This document shows, piece by piece, positions 26,719-36,366 of a stretch of DNA of 64,000 bases. Position numbers and translations under genes: made by a program. This DNA is from Pseudomonas sp. St316 (GTDB taxonomy: Bacteria > Pseudomonadota > Gammaproteobacteria > Pseudomonadales > Pseudomonadaceae). How positions within the stretch are numbered: the first letter of the stretch is position 1; each line of letters begins with the position of its first letter. Location: positions 2,356,001 through 2,420,000 of the forward strand of contig NZ_AP021901.1 of the NCBI RefSeq assembly GCF_018325905.1. The letters run 5' to 3'. The notes beneath the pieces are model-generated. The model had not been told where the DNA came from. It saw only the letters and a program-made list of their open reading frames with translations, and searched no databases.

Positions 26719-27408
26719 TCAGGTCGCCGAAGTCGAGGCAGCCGGCTGGGCCGGTTTACGAAAGGCCTCCAGTGCCGTGCCGGTGTATGACGTATTGCGC
26801 AGAAACCGCCAGCGACCGAACAAGCGGTACAGGTGGGTGATCTGCCCGCGCTCCTGGAAGCCCATGCGAATATGCATCTTGATCGCCTGGATGTTTTGCA
26901 AGTCGCAGACATCGACCATTGTGTTGCAACCGTGGTCCGCCATGACTTTCCACACCTCCAACTGCATGTCCGCCGAAATCCTGGAACCCCAGTACTCACG
27001 GATCGCCTCGCCACCGAACTGAAAGTACTCGCCAGGCTTGATCGCAAAGTTGCAATGATAGAAATGACGGTCGAAATAGTCCCGTGTACTGGCCCAGGCG
27101 AACCCGACGGTGTCGCCCTGATCATCCAGGTACATCAAGCCTGTGTAGCCTTCGGCCGCCAGCTCGCGCATGGTTTCGACACGGTCGCCGAAGTGCCGGG
27201 CAAAAGCATCGGCATTGCTGACCGTGATGTGTTCCAGGCGCATGGGTGGGTAGGGTTTGAGGTTATGTGGGGGGAGCGGGATCCGCACATCGTGCTCCAG
27301 CCACACCAGTCGGGTATGGGAAAATAGGTAGCGTCTGCATAGCTGCTTTAGAACGGCGTGCAGACCTTTTCTTTGAATGCGATCACGCAATTTTTCCAGA
27401 GCGTTCAT
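26719..27408 (-). CDS. GNAT-like acetyltransferase in EPS operon
   Basis: This is a 229-residue cytosolic protein. The C-terminal half fits a GNAT fold: GLMYLDDQGDTVGFAWAS (beta strands 2-4), then MADHGCNTMVDVCDLQNIQAI and KMHIRMGFQERGQITHLYRL, the usual acetyl-CoA site end (MGF). The substrate is unknown; an amino-sugar N-acetyl step would fit with the neighbouring deacetylase. ATG at 27408 has AGGAGG six bases upstream and overlaps the preceding gene's TGA as ATGA. Confidence 0.75.
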   Translation of the reverse strand: MNALEKLRDRIQRKGLHAVLKQLCRRYLFSHTRLVWLEHDVRIPLPPHNLKPYPPMRLEHITVSNADAFARHFGDRVETMRELAAEGYTGLMYLDDQGDTVGFAWASTRDYFDRHFYHCNFAIKPGEYFQFGGEAIREYWGSRISADMQLEVWKVMADHGCNTMVDVCDLQNIQAIKMHIRMGFQERGQITHLYRLFGRWRFLRNTSYTGTALEAFRKPAQPAASTSAT

Positions 27409-29381
27409 GGTGCCTCCTGACGGGTGGCAGGGCTGGGGGAAAGGGGAGCCGTCCAACTGAGGGCGAACACGGTTTCCCCTGGCAGGAGAAACCCGACCTG
27501 ACCGGCCTTGCAATCAAATGCGGCGCTTTGGCTACGGCTGTCCGGGCCGAAATACACCAGGGTCATGCCTGGTTGAGGGCAGGCCGTGCCGTCGAGGCTG
27601 ACCTGATGGGCTCGCGTGCTTTTGTTTACACCCAGCAGATTGCGTTGCTTGCCGGTGGCCATCGCCAGTACATCGACTTCAAAAGCATCGTTGTCCAGGC
27701 GCAGTACTTGATTCAGCCAGTGCTGTTGAATGAACTGCTGAGCCAGGCCCACGGGCTTGAGCTCGAAGTGCTGATCGTCCAGCACCCGCACCATGCCTTT
27801 GGGATATTCAGGTTCGTCGGCGAGCATGAACCAGTTGAGCATGTCGAGCCAACCATCCGCGGAGGCGTTGATCGCCACCGATGTCCACCACAAGGCGGCG
27901 TAGTGGGTTTCCTGATCGTAAGGGCTCAGGCTCGAACCGCTGGATATGTTGGTCTGGTCCAACAGCAACGCTTTGCGGGGCCGGCCCTGGCGGTCCAGTC
28001 CAACCAGGTTGGCGGCCTGACGGACACTGTCGCGGTAGACCCGGGTCGCCAGCAGATCGCGGATCATCCATTGATGCCAGGCGAGGGCATCGATCTGGTC
28101 GTCGGACGTCGCGAGCAGGCGCCGTGCCCAATCGATCCCGCGCTTGTCAGCCGCATTTTCGGCGAAGGGGCCGTTGGTGAACTGGGAGCTGGCGGGTATG
28201 GCGATGCGCACACCCGCGCGTGCGTTGGCGGGATCGGCGCGGACCTGAGCAGCCATGCTCTGGAACAGTTGCTGGAAACTGGCGAAGTCTGGGTAGTTCC
28301 GGTTTGGCTCATCGGCAAAACTGAGGTAATGGATGCCGTTGTTGCCCGAAGCCCGGGTCGACTTGAGCCAGGCTTGCAAGCCGCTGAGACTGGTTCGGTC
28401 GGCCTGCAGATCCGCGCGGCGCTGGCTGGCGGCCAGCAGGGTGATATCTTGGCTGATGCCGAAGCGACCCCGGTACAAGCCTCGGAAGGCATCTTCATGA
28501 TTGGCATTGGCCGCCATTACATCGACTAGGCTGTAGAGGCTGGCTGCCTGGGGTTTGAGGGCATCGAGCATCGCGTAGCTGGAGGGCGGCAGTAACTCAT
28601 AGGGCAGGTATATGCCCAGCTTGGGGGTCGTGCCGAGCGCCTCGGGGTACAGCGTCAGGTGGGTCTGTCCCGGATCCTGGCGAAGTGGTTGCAGGTGCGC
28701 GGGGTCTTGGGCGAACAGGTTGGCGGTGCCGTCCAACCAGAACGCGGCCTTGCCGTTGCCTTGCAGATGCAGACGCCAGATTTGGTCCACGTCCGCTACC
28801 GGGAGGGCCACCTGATCGAATTGCCAATAGGCCTGGTATGGCTTGAGATTGAGTTGCAACTGCTTTGCGTCGTCGACGCGCCGGGCTTGCAGCGCACGTA
28901 CGCCGCCGTGGAACTTGCCTGCCAGCACGGCCCGTTCGCCGGCTGCGACTTTGAAATACAGCTCATCGCCGTCGTGGGTCTCAGCACTGAAATGCACCTT
29001 GGCCGGGGCAAACAGGGCGCGGGTGCGCGCGTCGTGTTCAACGCTATAGCGCCGAAAACTGTAGCCGGGAATTTCCAGCCGATAACTGGCTGCCCCCGGC
29101 AGCAGCGGCCATTGCTGTTCGCCACGGGTCTGATCCGCCTTGACCAGGCGCTCTCCGGCCAATCGTCCCTGGCCGTCGAGCAGATACAGGTGTTCGGTAT
29201 TGGCCTCGGCTATCCAGGCGGGCACCCAGCGCACGGTGACAGAGTCCGGGCGGTCGGTTTGCAGATATAGGCTGCCGTCACGGATACCGGTCCATTGCAT
29301 GGATGCTGCTTGGGCCGAGGTTGCCAAGAGCAGGAAACACAGGCAGCCGCCCATTTTGAGTATGCGCCGCACTGGCCCCAT
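27405..29381 (-). CDS. secreted glycosidase-like protein in EPS operon
   Basis: The product (about 658 aa) begins with a signal peptide (RRILKMGGCLCFLLLATSAQA). Residues about 30-260 are beta-rich. Residues about 270-560 look like a (beta/alpha)8 glycosidase: TTPKLGIYLPYEL, GIHYLSFADEPNRNYPDF (Asp-Glu-Pro at a likely catalytic strand), DALAWHQWMI, KALLLDQTN and WLDMLNWFMLADEPEYPKG (a second candidate Glu). No family number can be given safely. A periplasmic polymer-trimming role is inferred. The start is uncertain: the ATG at 29381 borders on a REP palindrome and no normal ribosome site is present; GTG 29372 is an alternative. It overlaps the next gene as ATGA. Confidence 0.7.
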   Translation of the reverse strand: MGPVRRILKMGGCLCFLLLATSAQAASMQWTGIRDGSLYLQTDRPDSVTVRWVPAWIAEANTEHLYLLDGQGRLAGERLVKADQTRGEQQWPLLPGAASYRLEIPGYSFRRYSVEHDARTRALFAPAKVHFSAETHDGDELYFKVAAGERAVLAGKFHGGVRALQARRVDDAKQLQLNLKPYQAYWQFDQVALPVADVDQIWRLHLQGNGKAAFWLDGTANLFAQDPAHLQPLRQDPGQTHLTLYPEALGTTPKLGIYLPYELLPPSSYAMLDALKPQAASLYSLVDVMAANANHEDAFRGLYRGRFGISQDITLLAASQRRADLQADRTSLSGLQAWLKSTRASGNNGIHYLSFADEPNRNYPDFASFQQLFQSMAAQVRADPANARAGVRIAIPASSQFTNGPFAENAADKRGIDWARRLLATSDDQIDALAWHQWMIRDLLATRVYRDSVRQAANLVGLDRQGRPRKALLLDQTNISSGSSLSPYDQETHYAALWWTSVAINASADGWLDMLNWFMLADEPEYPKGMVRVLDDQHFELKPVGLAQQFIQQHWLNQVLRLDNDAFEVDVLAMATGKQRNLLGVNKSTRAHQVSLDGTACPQPGMTLVYFGPDSRSQSAAFDCKAGQVGFLLPGETVFALSWTAPLSPSPATRQEAP

Positions 29382-29471
29382 CGCGAGCAAGCTCGCTCCC
29401 ACAGTAGATCTGCGGTGGATGCAGATGCCATGTCCAACACCGGACCCTGTGGGAGCGAGCTTGCTCGCGAT
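29380..29471. repeat. REP pair inside the EPS operon, opposite arrangement
   Basis: An inverted REP (29380-29402, ATCGCGAGC...CTCCCAC) is followed by a forward REP (29449-29471, GTGGGAGCG...GCTCGCGAT), so the order is reversed relative to the other REPINs in the window. The pair lies in the only large gap within the EPS operon, between the flippase stop and the glycosidase-like gene, and abuts that gene's start codon. Confidence 0.88.
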
Positions 29472-29494
29472 GGCGGTCAGACTGGCGACGGTAT

Positions 29495-30799
29495 TCAAGC
29501 GGATTTCCCCAGTAGCATCAGCCGCATTGGCAGCAAATCGCTGGGCAGGATGATCAGCGTCTGCCACAGCGCCACGCCGCTGAGGCGGCAATACAATACA
29601 AGCATTGCCAGGGTGACACCCAGGTAGGCGATCGAGGACGCGGCGGCAGCACCGACGATGCCGTAGTGCGGGATCAAAATCAGGTTCAGCGCCAGGTTCA
29701 ACAGCGCCCCCCCGCCCATCAGCAGCGAAACAGTGCCGGGGCGGTTCTTGCCCAGCAGGTCCAGGCGCAGGATGCTCGCAAAGCACAACCCGAACACCCC
29801 TGGCAGCAGCGCCAGCAGGGCCGGGTACGCCGGTTGATAGGCGATGCCGAACAGGGTGACGATCAGCCATTCGCCGACCAGTACCATGCCCAGGCAGGCG
29901 CCCAGCATGGCCGTGGAGGTCAGGCGCAAGGCCAGCGGGGTCAGGCGCTTCATATCTGTGTCTTGCTGCAGCAGGCGTTTCATCAGCGGCGTGGTGACCG
30001 CTTCCGGCACGATATGCAGCAGTTCGGCCGCCGCGCTGGCCATGGCGTAGTGCCCCAACGCCGTGCTGCCCAGCAGTGCGCCGATGAACAGGAAGTCCGA
30101 GCGCAGCATCAGTTGCTGGAACAACAGGTCCGGATGACTGCGGACACCATAACGCAACAGTTCGTTCTGGACGGTGCGATCCCACCGCAGAGTGAACGCA
30201 TGATCCCGGCGCAACCACATCCAGCCCGCCAGTACTACCAGGCTCAGGCCCGCCAGCCAGCTGATCAGAGCCGCTTCCAGCGCCGCGTCTTTCCACATCC
30301 AGAACAGCACCACGAACAGCAGCAGTGGGACCAGGGACTCCATCAGCCGCAAGGCGTTGAACGCGCCGACACCGCCGGATGCATTGTGCAGCGTCAGCAG
30401 GCCGCTCTTGAGCACCGCCAGCGGCACGGCCAGCAACAGCAGCCAGGCCAGCAGTCCCAGTTGCGTGGTGACGTCCAGTTCGGCGCCGAACTCACGCACC
30501 AGCGCCACCACCAGCAGGGTCAGCAACCCCGCCAGCAGACAACCGAAGACCAGCACGTGGCTGAGCAACAAGCTCATCGAGCGGTGCTGCGCCGCCTGAT
30601 AACCCACGGCGGAATTCAGGCCGCCACTGGTGATGGCGCTGATCAGGTCCGGCAGGGTGCTGAGTAGCGCCAGAAGCCCGCGTTCGCTGGGTCCCAGGAT
30701 CCGTGCCAGCAACACGTTGCGCAACAGGCGCAAACCGATCATCGCCAGGCTCGTGCCCATGCTCAACGCCAAGAGCTTCAGATAATGTGCGCGGTTCAT
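29495..30799 (-). CDS. Wzx-like polysaccharide flippase
   Basis: This is a 434-residue inner-membrane protein with about 12-14 helices. It belongs to the Wzx/MurJ-like (MATE superfamily) group: LRLLRNVLLARILGPSERGLLALLSTL near the N-terminus is the family start (A-R-x-L-G-P-x-x-R-G). The MLRSDFLFIGALLGSTALGHYAMASAA block and LALNLILIPHYGIVGAAAASSIAY are also typical. It should move the undecaprenyl-linked repeat unit across the inner membrane. It overlaps the deacetylase gene by 4 bases (ATGA). A REP pair lies 24 bases beyond its stop. Confidence 0.88.
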   Translation of the reverse strand: MNRAHYLKLLALSMGTSLAMIGLRLLRNVLLARILGPSERGLLALLSTLPDLISAITSGGLNSAVGYQAAQHRSMSLLLSHVLVFGCLLAGLLTLLVVALVREFGAELDVTTQLGLLAWLLLLAVPLAVLKSGLLTLHNASGGVGAFNALRLMESLVPLLLFVVLFWMWKDAALEAALISWLAGLSLVVLAGWMWLRRDHAFTLRWDRTVQNELLRYGVRSHPDLLFQQLMLRSDFLFIGALLGSTALGHYAMASAAAELLHIVPEAVTTPLMKRLLQQDTDMKRLTPLALRLTSTAMLGACLGMVLVGEWLIVTLFGIAYQPAYPALLALLPGVFGLCFASILRLDLLGKNRPGTVSLLMGGGALLNLALNLILIPHYGIVGAAAASSIAYLGVTLAMLVLYCRLSGVALWQTLIILPSDLLPMRLMLLGKSA

Positions 30800-31800
30800 G
30801 AGCGGGCTCCTTGGCGAATGCGCCAGGCCAACAATTCAGGGTGACAGGCGTTGCGCTGGCTGACGCCAAAACGTGGCAGGTTCAGAGGGTCGCCGTCATG
30901 GCGATACAGTCCGGCCTCGGTGCCCAGTGCGAACGCAAAACCGTGGGCCGCCACCTGCTCGCGCACACGGACGTCATTGTCGCCGTTGGGGTAGCAATAC
31001 ACCGGCAGGGGTTGGGCGCAGCCATTTTCCAGGGCTGTCCAACTGCGGGTCAGTTCTTCATGCAGGCGCTGGTCGTCCAGCCTGGTCAGGATCGCGTGGC
31101 TGGCGCCATGGGGACCGAAGCGGACCAGGCCGGAATCTTCCAGCATGCGCACCTGGGGCCAGTCCAGCGCCTGGGGCTGGGAACCTTGCGGGCAGGCACT
31201 GGTGAGGTCGCTCAAGGTTTTTGGGTCGAGGGCCTTGAGACTCTGCAGATAGTGCAGCAGCGCCAGGCTGCGGCGCTCGTCATCGATGTCGTCGAGCAAC
31301 ACCGGCAACGGCCGACCGACGTGCTGCAACTGCTCGATCAGCGAGTGCCGTGCTACCTGCCCATGGCTGCCCCAGAGGGTTTCGCCGATGCTTTCCCACC
31401 AGAAATGCTGGCGACTGCCGACGAAATCGGTGGACAGGAAAATGCTCGCGGGCACCTGGTACTGGCGCAGCAGGGGAAAGGCGTTCATGGCGTTGTCGCG
31501 CCAGCCATCGTCGAAGGTCAGGGCTACCCGGGGACGGTTCGGAACGCTTTCAGGATCGGCCAGCAACAAGGTCATCAGGGGCACGCATTCAAAATACCGT
31601 TGCAGCCAGATCAACAAGTGTTCGAATGCCTCGGGCCCCACGCACAACTCGTTGCGATGGGGCAGCTCGGCGGCGCGGTCGTTGTTCAGCACACGGTGCA
31701 GCATCAGGATGACGCCGGCGCCACGCAAGGGATGGCGACCCAGGGACGTGTTCAGGTACAGCCAACCGCCGGTGCGCTTGAAGACGTATTTGATCGACAT
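30796..31800 (-). CDS. polysaccharide deacetylase (carbohydrate esterase 4)
   Basis: This 334-residue protein has the NodB-homology domain: AGVILMLHRVL near the start, the metal Asp pair in VALTFDDGWRDN, the zinc-binding region FLSTDFVGSRQHFWWE, and VRFGPHGASHAILTRLD (His pair). The ending PRFGVSQRN is common in cytosolic, EPS-linked family members. No signal peptide is visible, so it may act on lipid-linked intermediates on the cytosolic face. It lies 12 bases after the GT2 gene and overlaps the flippase gene by 4. Confidence 0.87.
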   Translation of the reverse strand: MSIKYVFKRTGGWLYLNTSLGRHPLRGAGVILMLHRVLNNDRAAELPHRNELCVGPEAFEHLLIWLQRYFECVPLMTLLLADPESVPNRPRVALTFDDGWRDNAMNAFPLLRQYQVPASIFLSTDFVGSRQHFWWESIGETLWGSHGQVARHSLIEQLQHVGRPLPVLLDDIDDERRSLALLHYLQSLKALDPKTLSDLTSACPQGSQPQALDWPQVRMLEDSGLVRFGPHGASHAILTRLDDQRLHEELTRSWTALENGCAQPLPVYCYPNGDNDVRVREQVAAHGFAFALGTEAGLYRHDGDPLNLPRFGVSQRNACHPELLAWRIRQGARS

Positions 31801-31812
31801 CAGCCGTGCTCC

Positions 31813-32967
31813 TTAGCGATTCTGCTCGGGGTTCCATTGGCTGTAGCGCTGGCCTCGCAGAAACTGCCAGAGCCCGATGCTCATGCCCGCCAGCGTCACC
31901 AGCACGAACGCGGCCAGGCGAAACGGTCGGGGCAGGCGGTGGCCAGCGTCCATCAACCCGATCAGCGCCATGGCATAGCCGAGCAGTTGCGCCATCAGGC
32001 TCAGGCGATAAAACACCTGCTCGTTCCACAACCAAACGTTGCTCAGCAGTAACGGCAGCAATAAAACCGGCGCCAGGCGGCGGATCAGCTTGTGGCTGAT
32101 CAGCCCGATGGCATAGAGCCCGTGACGCAGCGGGTTGAGCAACTCACGGCGCTGGGCAAGGCTCTGCAACCCGCCGACGGTGACCCGCTGGCGACGGCGA
32201 AACTGCTTGTCGGCTTCATCCACGCCCTGGTCGGTCACCCGCGCCCGGGGGGCATAGACGATGGACTTGCCAGCCGCCGGCGCGCAGGTGCTGAGGAAAA
32301 AATCATCGTTGACTTGCGCCGGTATCGGTTGGAACAACGCCCGGCGCAAGGCCAGCAAGGCGCCGTCAGCCGAGACCATGCAGCCGGTACGACTTTCGAC
32401 CCGGCGCAGCCAGCCTTCGTAGTGCCGATACAGGCTGTCTCCCAGGCTCAGGCCCTTGCCCGGTACGGGAATTTCCATATGGCCTGCGCAGGCACCGACT
32501 TCCGGATCTCCCAGCGGCGCCAGCAAATGGCCGAGCGTGTCCGGGAACCATTGGTTGTCGGCGTCGGTGAACACCAGAATTTCCCCGGTGCTGTGGGCCA
32601 CGCCGGTATTGAGGGCGGCCGCCTTGCCCTGGCGTGGCAGGTCGAAAACGGTGACGCGCGGGTCGATCACTTTGCGCGCGCAGGCCACCGTATCATCGGT
32701 GGAACCGTCGCTGGCGAGGATGATTTGCAGCGAGCGTGCCGAGTAATCCTGGGCCAGCAGCGTGCGCAATTTCGCTTCGATGTGCCGCGCCTCGTTATGG
32801 GCGGCGATGACAATGCTGACGTTCATAGGCACTGCCGTGGTGTAGCGCCTCACCGGAAACAGGGGGGTGAGCAAGGTCAACAGCACGGGGTAGCCGAGGT
32901 AGGCGTACACCGGCAGCAATAGACAGGACCAGTAAAAGAACTCAGCCACGGGCAGGTCTCCTGACAT
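31813..32967 (-). CDS. membrane glycosyltransferase family 2 (polymerising or adding type)
   Basis: This is a 384-residue protein with an N-terminal membrane helix (about 6-28), a GT-A domain (VSIVIAAHNEARHIEAKL, ASDGSTDDTV with the first Asp, VFTDADNQWFP with the DxD-like DAD, then CMVSADGALLALRR and the QFRRRQRVTVGGLQSLA QxxRW-like box), and three C-terminal helices. This membrane-embedded form resembles BcsA/HasA-like transferases, but in a Wzx/Wzy cluster it may simply add one sugar. It overlaps the neighbouring GT2 gene by 26 bases. Confidence 0.87.
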   Translation of the reverse strand: MSGDLPVAEFFYWSCLLLPVYAYLGYPVLLTLLTPLFPVRRYTTAVPMNVSIVIAAHNEARHIEAKLRTLLAQDYSARSLQIILASDGSTDDTVACARKVIDPRVTVFDLPRQGKAAALNTGVAHSTGEILVFTDADNQWFPDTLGHLLAPLGDPEVGACAGHMEIPVPGKGLSLGDSLYRHYEGWLRRVESRTGCMVSADGALLALRRALFQPIPAQVNDDFFLSTCAPAAGKSIVYAPRARVTDQGVDEADKQFRRRQRVTVGGLQSLAQRRELLNPLRHGLYAIGLISHKLIRRLAPVLLLPLLLSNVWLWNEQVFYRLSLMAQLLGYAMALIGLMDAGHRLPRPFRLAAFVLVTLAGMSIGLWQFLRGQRYSQWNPEQNR

Positions 32968-33901
32968 TCCATTGAAAAAGATTGAGTAGCAGCGCGGCGC
33001 CCGTCAGGTGCAGGCGCACCCCGTGCAAGGCCCATAACTGCAAGGTCAAATGCGGGTCGCGCTGGCTCTGGCGCAGGCTCTGAACCAGGGCCGGCAACGT
33101 GCTGATCAACAGCAGGGTCAGGCCCAGGCGTGCCTGACCCTGGAGCAGGGCGATCAGCGCCAGGACGTCCAGGCCCCAGGCGCCAATTGAAAGCGCCGGG
33201 AAGCGCAACAGGCGCAGGCTCGGCCCATGGCTGCGCAACAACTGCCAGTGGCTGCCCTGGCGCCACAGCTCCTTGCTCATCCACTCGCGCCAGCTGGCTT
33301 CGTAGCCCCAATGCAGGGCCACGCTTTCGTTGACCAGCAACAATTGCGCGCCGGCTTGACGCAAGCGCAGGGAAAAATCCTTGTCTTCGCCAGTGCGCAG
33401 GGTTTCGTCGAAGCCGCCGACCTGTTCGAACCAGCTACGGCGCATCAGCAGGTTGGCGCTGGGCAGCCACTGCACCCGGTGCAAGGGGAGCGAACCCGGA
33501 CGTTGGTTACGGCGCTGCCAGGCGCGGGCGAACCATGGCGCCGGTCCGGGCGTGTCCAGGTCGAGGCCCAGCACATCGCCTTGGCTGCCTTGCATTTCGA
33601 TCAGCCGCTTGAACCCGTCGGCGGGCATTTCGATGTCGGCGTCGATGAACACCAGCCATTCACCACTGGCGAGCGCCGCGCCTCGGTTGCGCAGGGCGCC
33701 GATGTGCACGCCAGGTACGATCAGCACTCGCGCGCCCAGCTCGTTGGCGATGCGCGGGCCGTGGTCGTCCGAACCGTTGTCCACCACGATCAACTCGCAG
33801 TCCAGCTGCGCCTGCCGAGCGGCTTGCTGCGCCGCCCGCAGCGTGCGGCCGATGTGCCGGGCCTCGTTGTACATCGGGATGACGACGCTCAGGCGGCTCA
33901 T
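32942..33901 (-). CDS. glycosyltransferase family 2
   Basis: The product (319 aa) has the GT-A start LSVVIPMYNEARHIGRTLRA, VVDNGSDDHGP, then LVFIDADIEMPADG (DxD) and GGFDETLRTGEDKDFSLRLR (the ED motif of the acceptor side). Two or three hydrophobic helices follow from about residue 240, so it is membrane-associated. It should add one sugar to the lipid-linked unit. ATG at 33901 has AGGAGG seven bases upstream, so the upstream ATG at 33973 is not used. It overlaps the Wzy-like gene by 4 bases. Confidence 0.87.
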   Translation of the reverse strand: MSRLSVVIPMYNEARHIGRTLRAAQQAARQAQLDCELIVVDNGSDDHGPRIANELGARVLIVPGVHIGALRNRGAALASGEWLVFIDADIEMPADGFKRLIEMQGSQGDVLGLDLDTPGPAPWFARAWQRRNQRPGSLPLHRVQWLPSANLLMRRSWFEQVGGFDETLRTGEDKDFSLRLRQAGAQLLLVNESVALHWGYEASWREWMSKELWRQGSHWQLLRSHGPSLRLLRFPALSIGAWGLDVLALIALLQGQARLGLTLLLISTLPALVQSLRQSQRDPHLTLQLWALHGVRLHLTGAALLLNLFQWNVRRPARG

Positions 33902-35267
33902 GAGCGGGCCTCCTGCGGTTCGGCTTGTTCGGCGTCGTAGCGCAACAGGCTGGTCAAGGCGAGCATGATCCACAGCAATTTGTGGTTCGGCGCGCTGAGG
34001 AACATCAGGAACAACGCCAGCGACAGGAAACTCATGCCCAGGTGCGTCAACAGGTCCGCTTGGGCCCAGTCCCGGCGCTGGAGCCAGAGTTTGCGCGCGC
34101 GCATCAGGTTATAGAGGCCCAGCCCAATGGTACCGACAAACATCAAGCCGCCTGGCACGCCGATTTCGCTGAAGATTTCCAGGTAGGTGTTATGGGCCTG
34201 GCGGTACAGATCCCCGCGTTTACGATTGGCTGAGAATACCTTGGCGTAGCCGGTGGGCGCGTAGTGCTCCGGAAACGTTCCGGGGCCTGAACCGAGTATC
34301 GGTTTCTCGCGGATCATCTGGCTGCCCACCACAATGTACGAGGCGCGGCGACCCAAGGAGCCGTCCTGGTGGGCGTTGGTGCCGGAACTGAGGATGCTCA
34401 ATGACTGGATGCGTGCCACGTAGCCAGCAGGCATCAAGGCGAATGTCGCCGGGACCATGAGTGCCAGGCCGAGCATCGCGAACCCCAGGTGCCGAGGACG
34501 TACGCGTGGCAGCTGCGCCCGATAGTGATACAACCCGATGATCAGACTGAGCGCCAGCACGACCAGCCCTGAACGCGATTCGGTCTTGGTCATGCCGCCC
34601 AGCAACAGGATGAGACCGCCCCCCAGAACAACCGGTGCAGCAGGTTTTGGCTGCGTATGGTCAACAACAATGCCAGCGGTATGGTAAACGCAATCAACAG
34701 CGCAAAGGCGTTCGGGTCTTCCAGCAAACCTGAGGCGCGGCCTTGATCCTGGTATTTGGCCGAAAACATCGCGAGCACGCAGGTGGTGGCGACGCTCACT
34801 GTCATCAGCCGGGCGAATATCTCCAGGTTCAGCTCGCGACCGATCAGCAACGTGATCACGAACAGGATCAGCCCTACTGTGAGTTCACGCAGCTGCGTCA
34901 GGGACAGGTCCATGTTTTCCGAAATCAACAAGCTCAGGCCATACAGCATCATGAAGCCGATCAGGGGCTTCCAGATATTGCTGCGCAAGCGTGTCGCGGG
35001 AATCTGGCGCAGGGCCAACTGCAAAATCAGGATCAGGATCAGCGCCAGGCCAAAGAACTTGGTGGCGGAAAACGCGCTGTCCTTGAACAGGCCTTCGAAC
35101 GGCACCAGCGCGGCAATGCCCAGCAGGCCCCAGGCGGGCTTGCGGTACAGCATGGCGACGCCGACCAGGCCGAGCACCGCGCCCGGTGCCAGGAACGGAT
35201 AAGGGCTGGCCAGCAATGCCAGGCAGACCAGCCCCAGCAGACTGACGATCGAGAGCGGGACGATCAT
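33898..35267 (-). CDS. O-antigen ligase/Wzy-like polymerase, frameshifted at a G6 tract
   Basis: Two frames together make one 456-residue membrane protein with about 11 helices. The first (35267 to about 34590) ends in an aberrant SSCCWAA tail; the second resumes LLGGMTKTESRSGLVVLALS, the Wzy_C start. Adding one base to the C6 run at 34619-34624 (G6 on the coding strand) joins them. The later part has the typical periplasmic loop (GSGPGTFPEHYAP, QAHNTYLEIFSEIGVPGGLMF with the His of the ligase/polymerase motif). In this Wzx/Wzy cluster it is the likely polymerase. Overlaps on both sides are 4 bases. The gap is probably a sequence error, not decay. Confidence 0.78.
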
Positions 35268-36366
35268 GGCCGGGCCTCCCGTGCGGTGCGGATATAGAGC
35301 TGCGACCAGCGTTCGGCCAGCGTGCGCAGGTCGTAGCGGTCGCGTTGGGTGCGGCGTGCGTTGTCGGCGAGGATCTGCGCCAGGGGCGGTTCGCTGAACA
35401 GCGTTTCGATCTGGCGGGCCAACTCATCGGCGTCGGTTGGCGTGGCGAGCAGGCCGTTGTGACGATCCTGCAGCACATCGGGAATACCACCGACGCCGAA
35501 CGCCACCACCGGTACGCCGGCCTGCATGGCTTCGAGCAGGATCATCGGCGTGCCTTCGGTGCGTGAGCTGATCACCAGGACATCGAGGCGGCTCCACCAG
35601 ACGTTCATATCGGTCTGATAACCGGGCAGTTCGATGCGCGTGGGTAACCCGGCGTCGGCGATGCGCTTGAGCAAGGGCTGGCGTTCCGGGCCGTCGCCGA
35701 GCATCACCGCGTGCAGCGATGCATGGCGCTGGCACAGTGGGATCAAGGCGTCGAGGAACAGATCCGGGCCTTTCTCGCTGCTCAAGCGACCGACGTAGCC
35801 GACCCGCCAGTGTTGCCTGTCGTCGCGATGGGGCAGCGGCGTGGTGATGGCGGGCAGGCCGTTGGGGATTACGTCGAGCTTTTCCGCTTTCACGCTGGCC
35901 TGGCGGTGCAGCGCCGCGATGCTTTCGGCCACGCAAACCACTCGCTTGACCGGCGCGGTGCGGCACAGTTGAAGGCTCAACCACGTATAGAAGCGTTGCT
36001 TGGGGCTGCGTGGCGTGAAGCCGTGCTGGGTGATCACCAGCGGCAGGTGCAACAGGGTGGCCGCGGCCCAGCCGAACAACAGGCCCTTGAAATTGTGCGT
36101 ATTGATCAGCGGGCGCTCGGCGCGCCGTTGCCGCAGATGCTGCAACAGTTCGGCCCAATTGGCGCAATGGTGGCAGTCGACCCCGGCCTGACGGAACCGC
36201 GTGATCAAGGTCGGCGGCGCCGCCAGGAACAGCACCTGATGCTGGCCGGGCGTCGCCACACAATGATCGAGCAGCATCCGCTCGGCTCCATAGAAGCCAC
36301 CGCTGTCGAGCAGATGAATGATCGACAGGGGGGGCTGTGGTGGGACGGGCTGAACGGCGCGTTCAA
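35264..36366 (-). CDS. glycosyltransferase family 4, start hidden by a C7 homopolymer gap
   Basis: From ATG 36277 a 337-residue GT4 is read: VGYVGRLSSEKGPDLFLDAL, LGDGPERQPLL, then the ISSRTEGTPMILLEAMQAGVPVVAFGVGGIPDVL nucleotide-sugar signature (E-x7-E form). That start lacks the first Rossmann strand. Adding one base to the G7 run at 36328-36334 (C7 on the coding strand) restores LSIIHLLDSGGFYGAERMLLDH and a TTG start at 36366. That TTG overlaps the previous stop (TTGA) and has GGTGA just upstream, as its operon neighbours do. The enzyme probably adds one sugar with retention. The TTG start is my inference. Confidence 0.78.

Noticed and set aside
27405..30296. One 963-codon gene on the minus strand
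   Set aside because: The part above 29381 lies over the flippase gene in another frame and through the REP pair. Only the part with the signal peptide onward looks like protein.
34590..34624. Phase variation of the Wzy-like gene through the G6 tract
   Set aside because: A run of six is short for slippage control, and four other unrelated genes have the same one-base loss at runs of five to seven. Sequence error is simpler.
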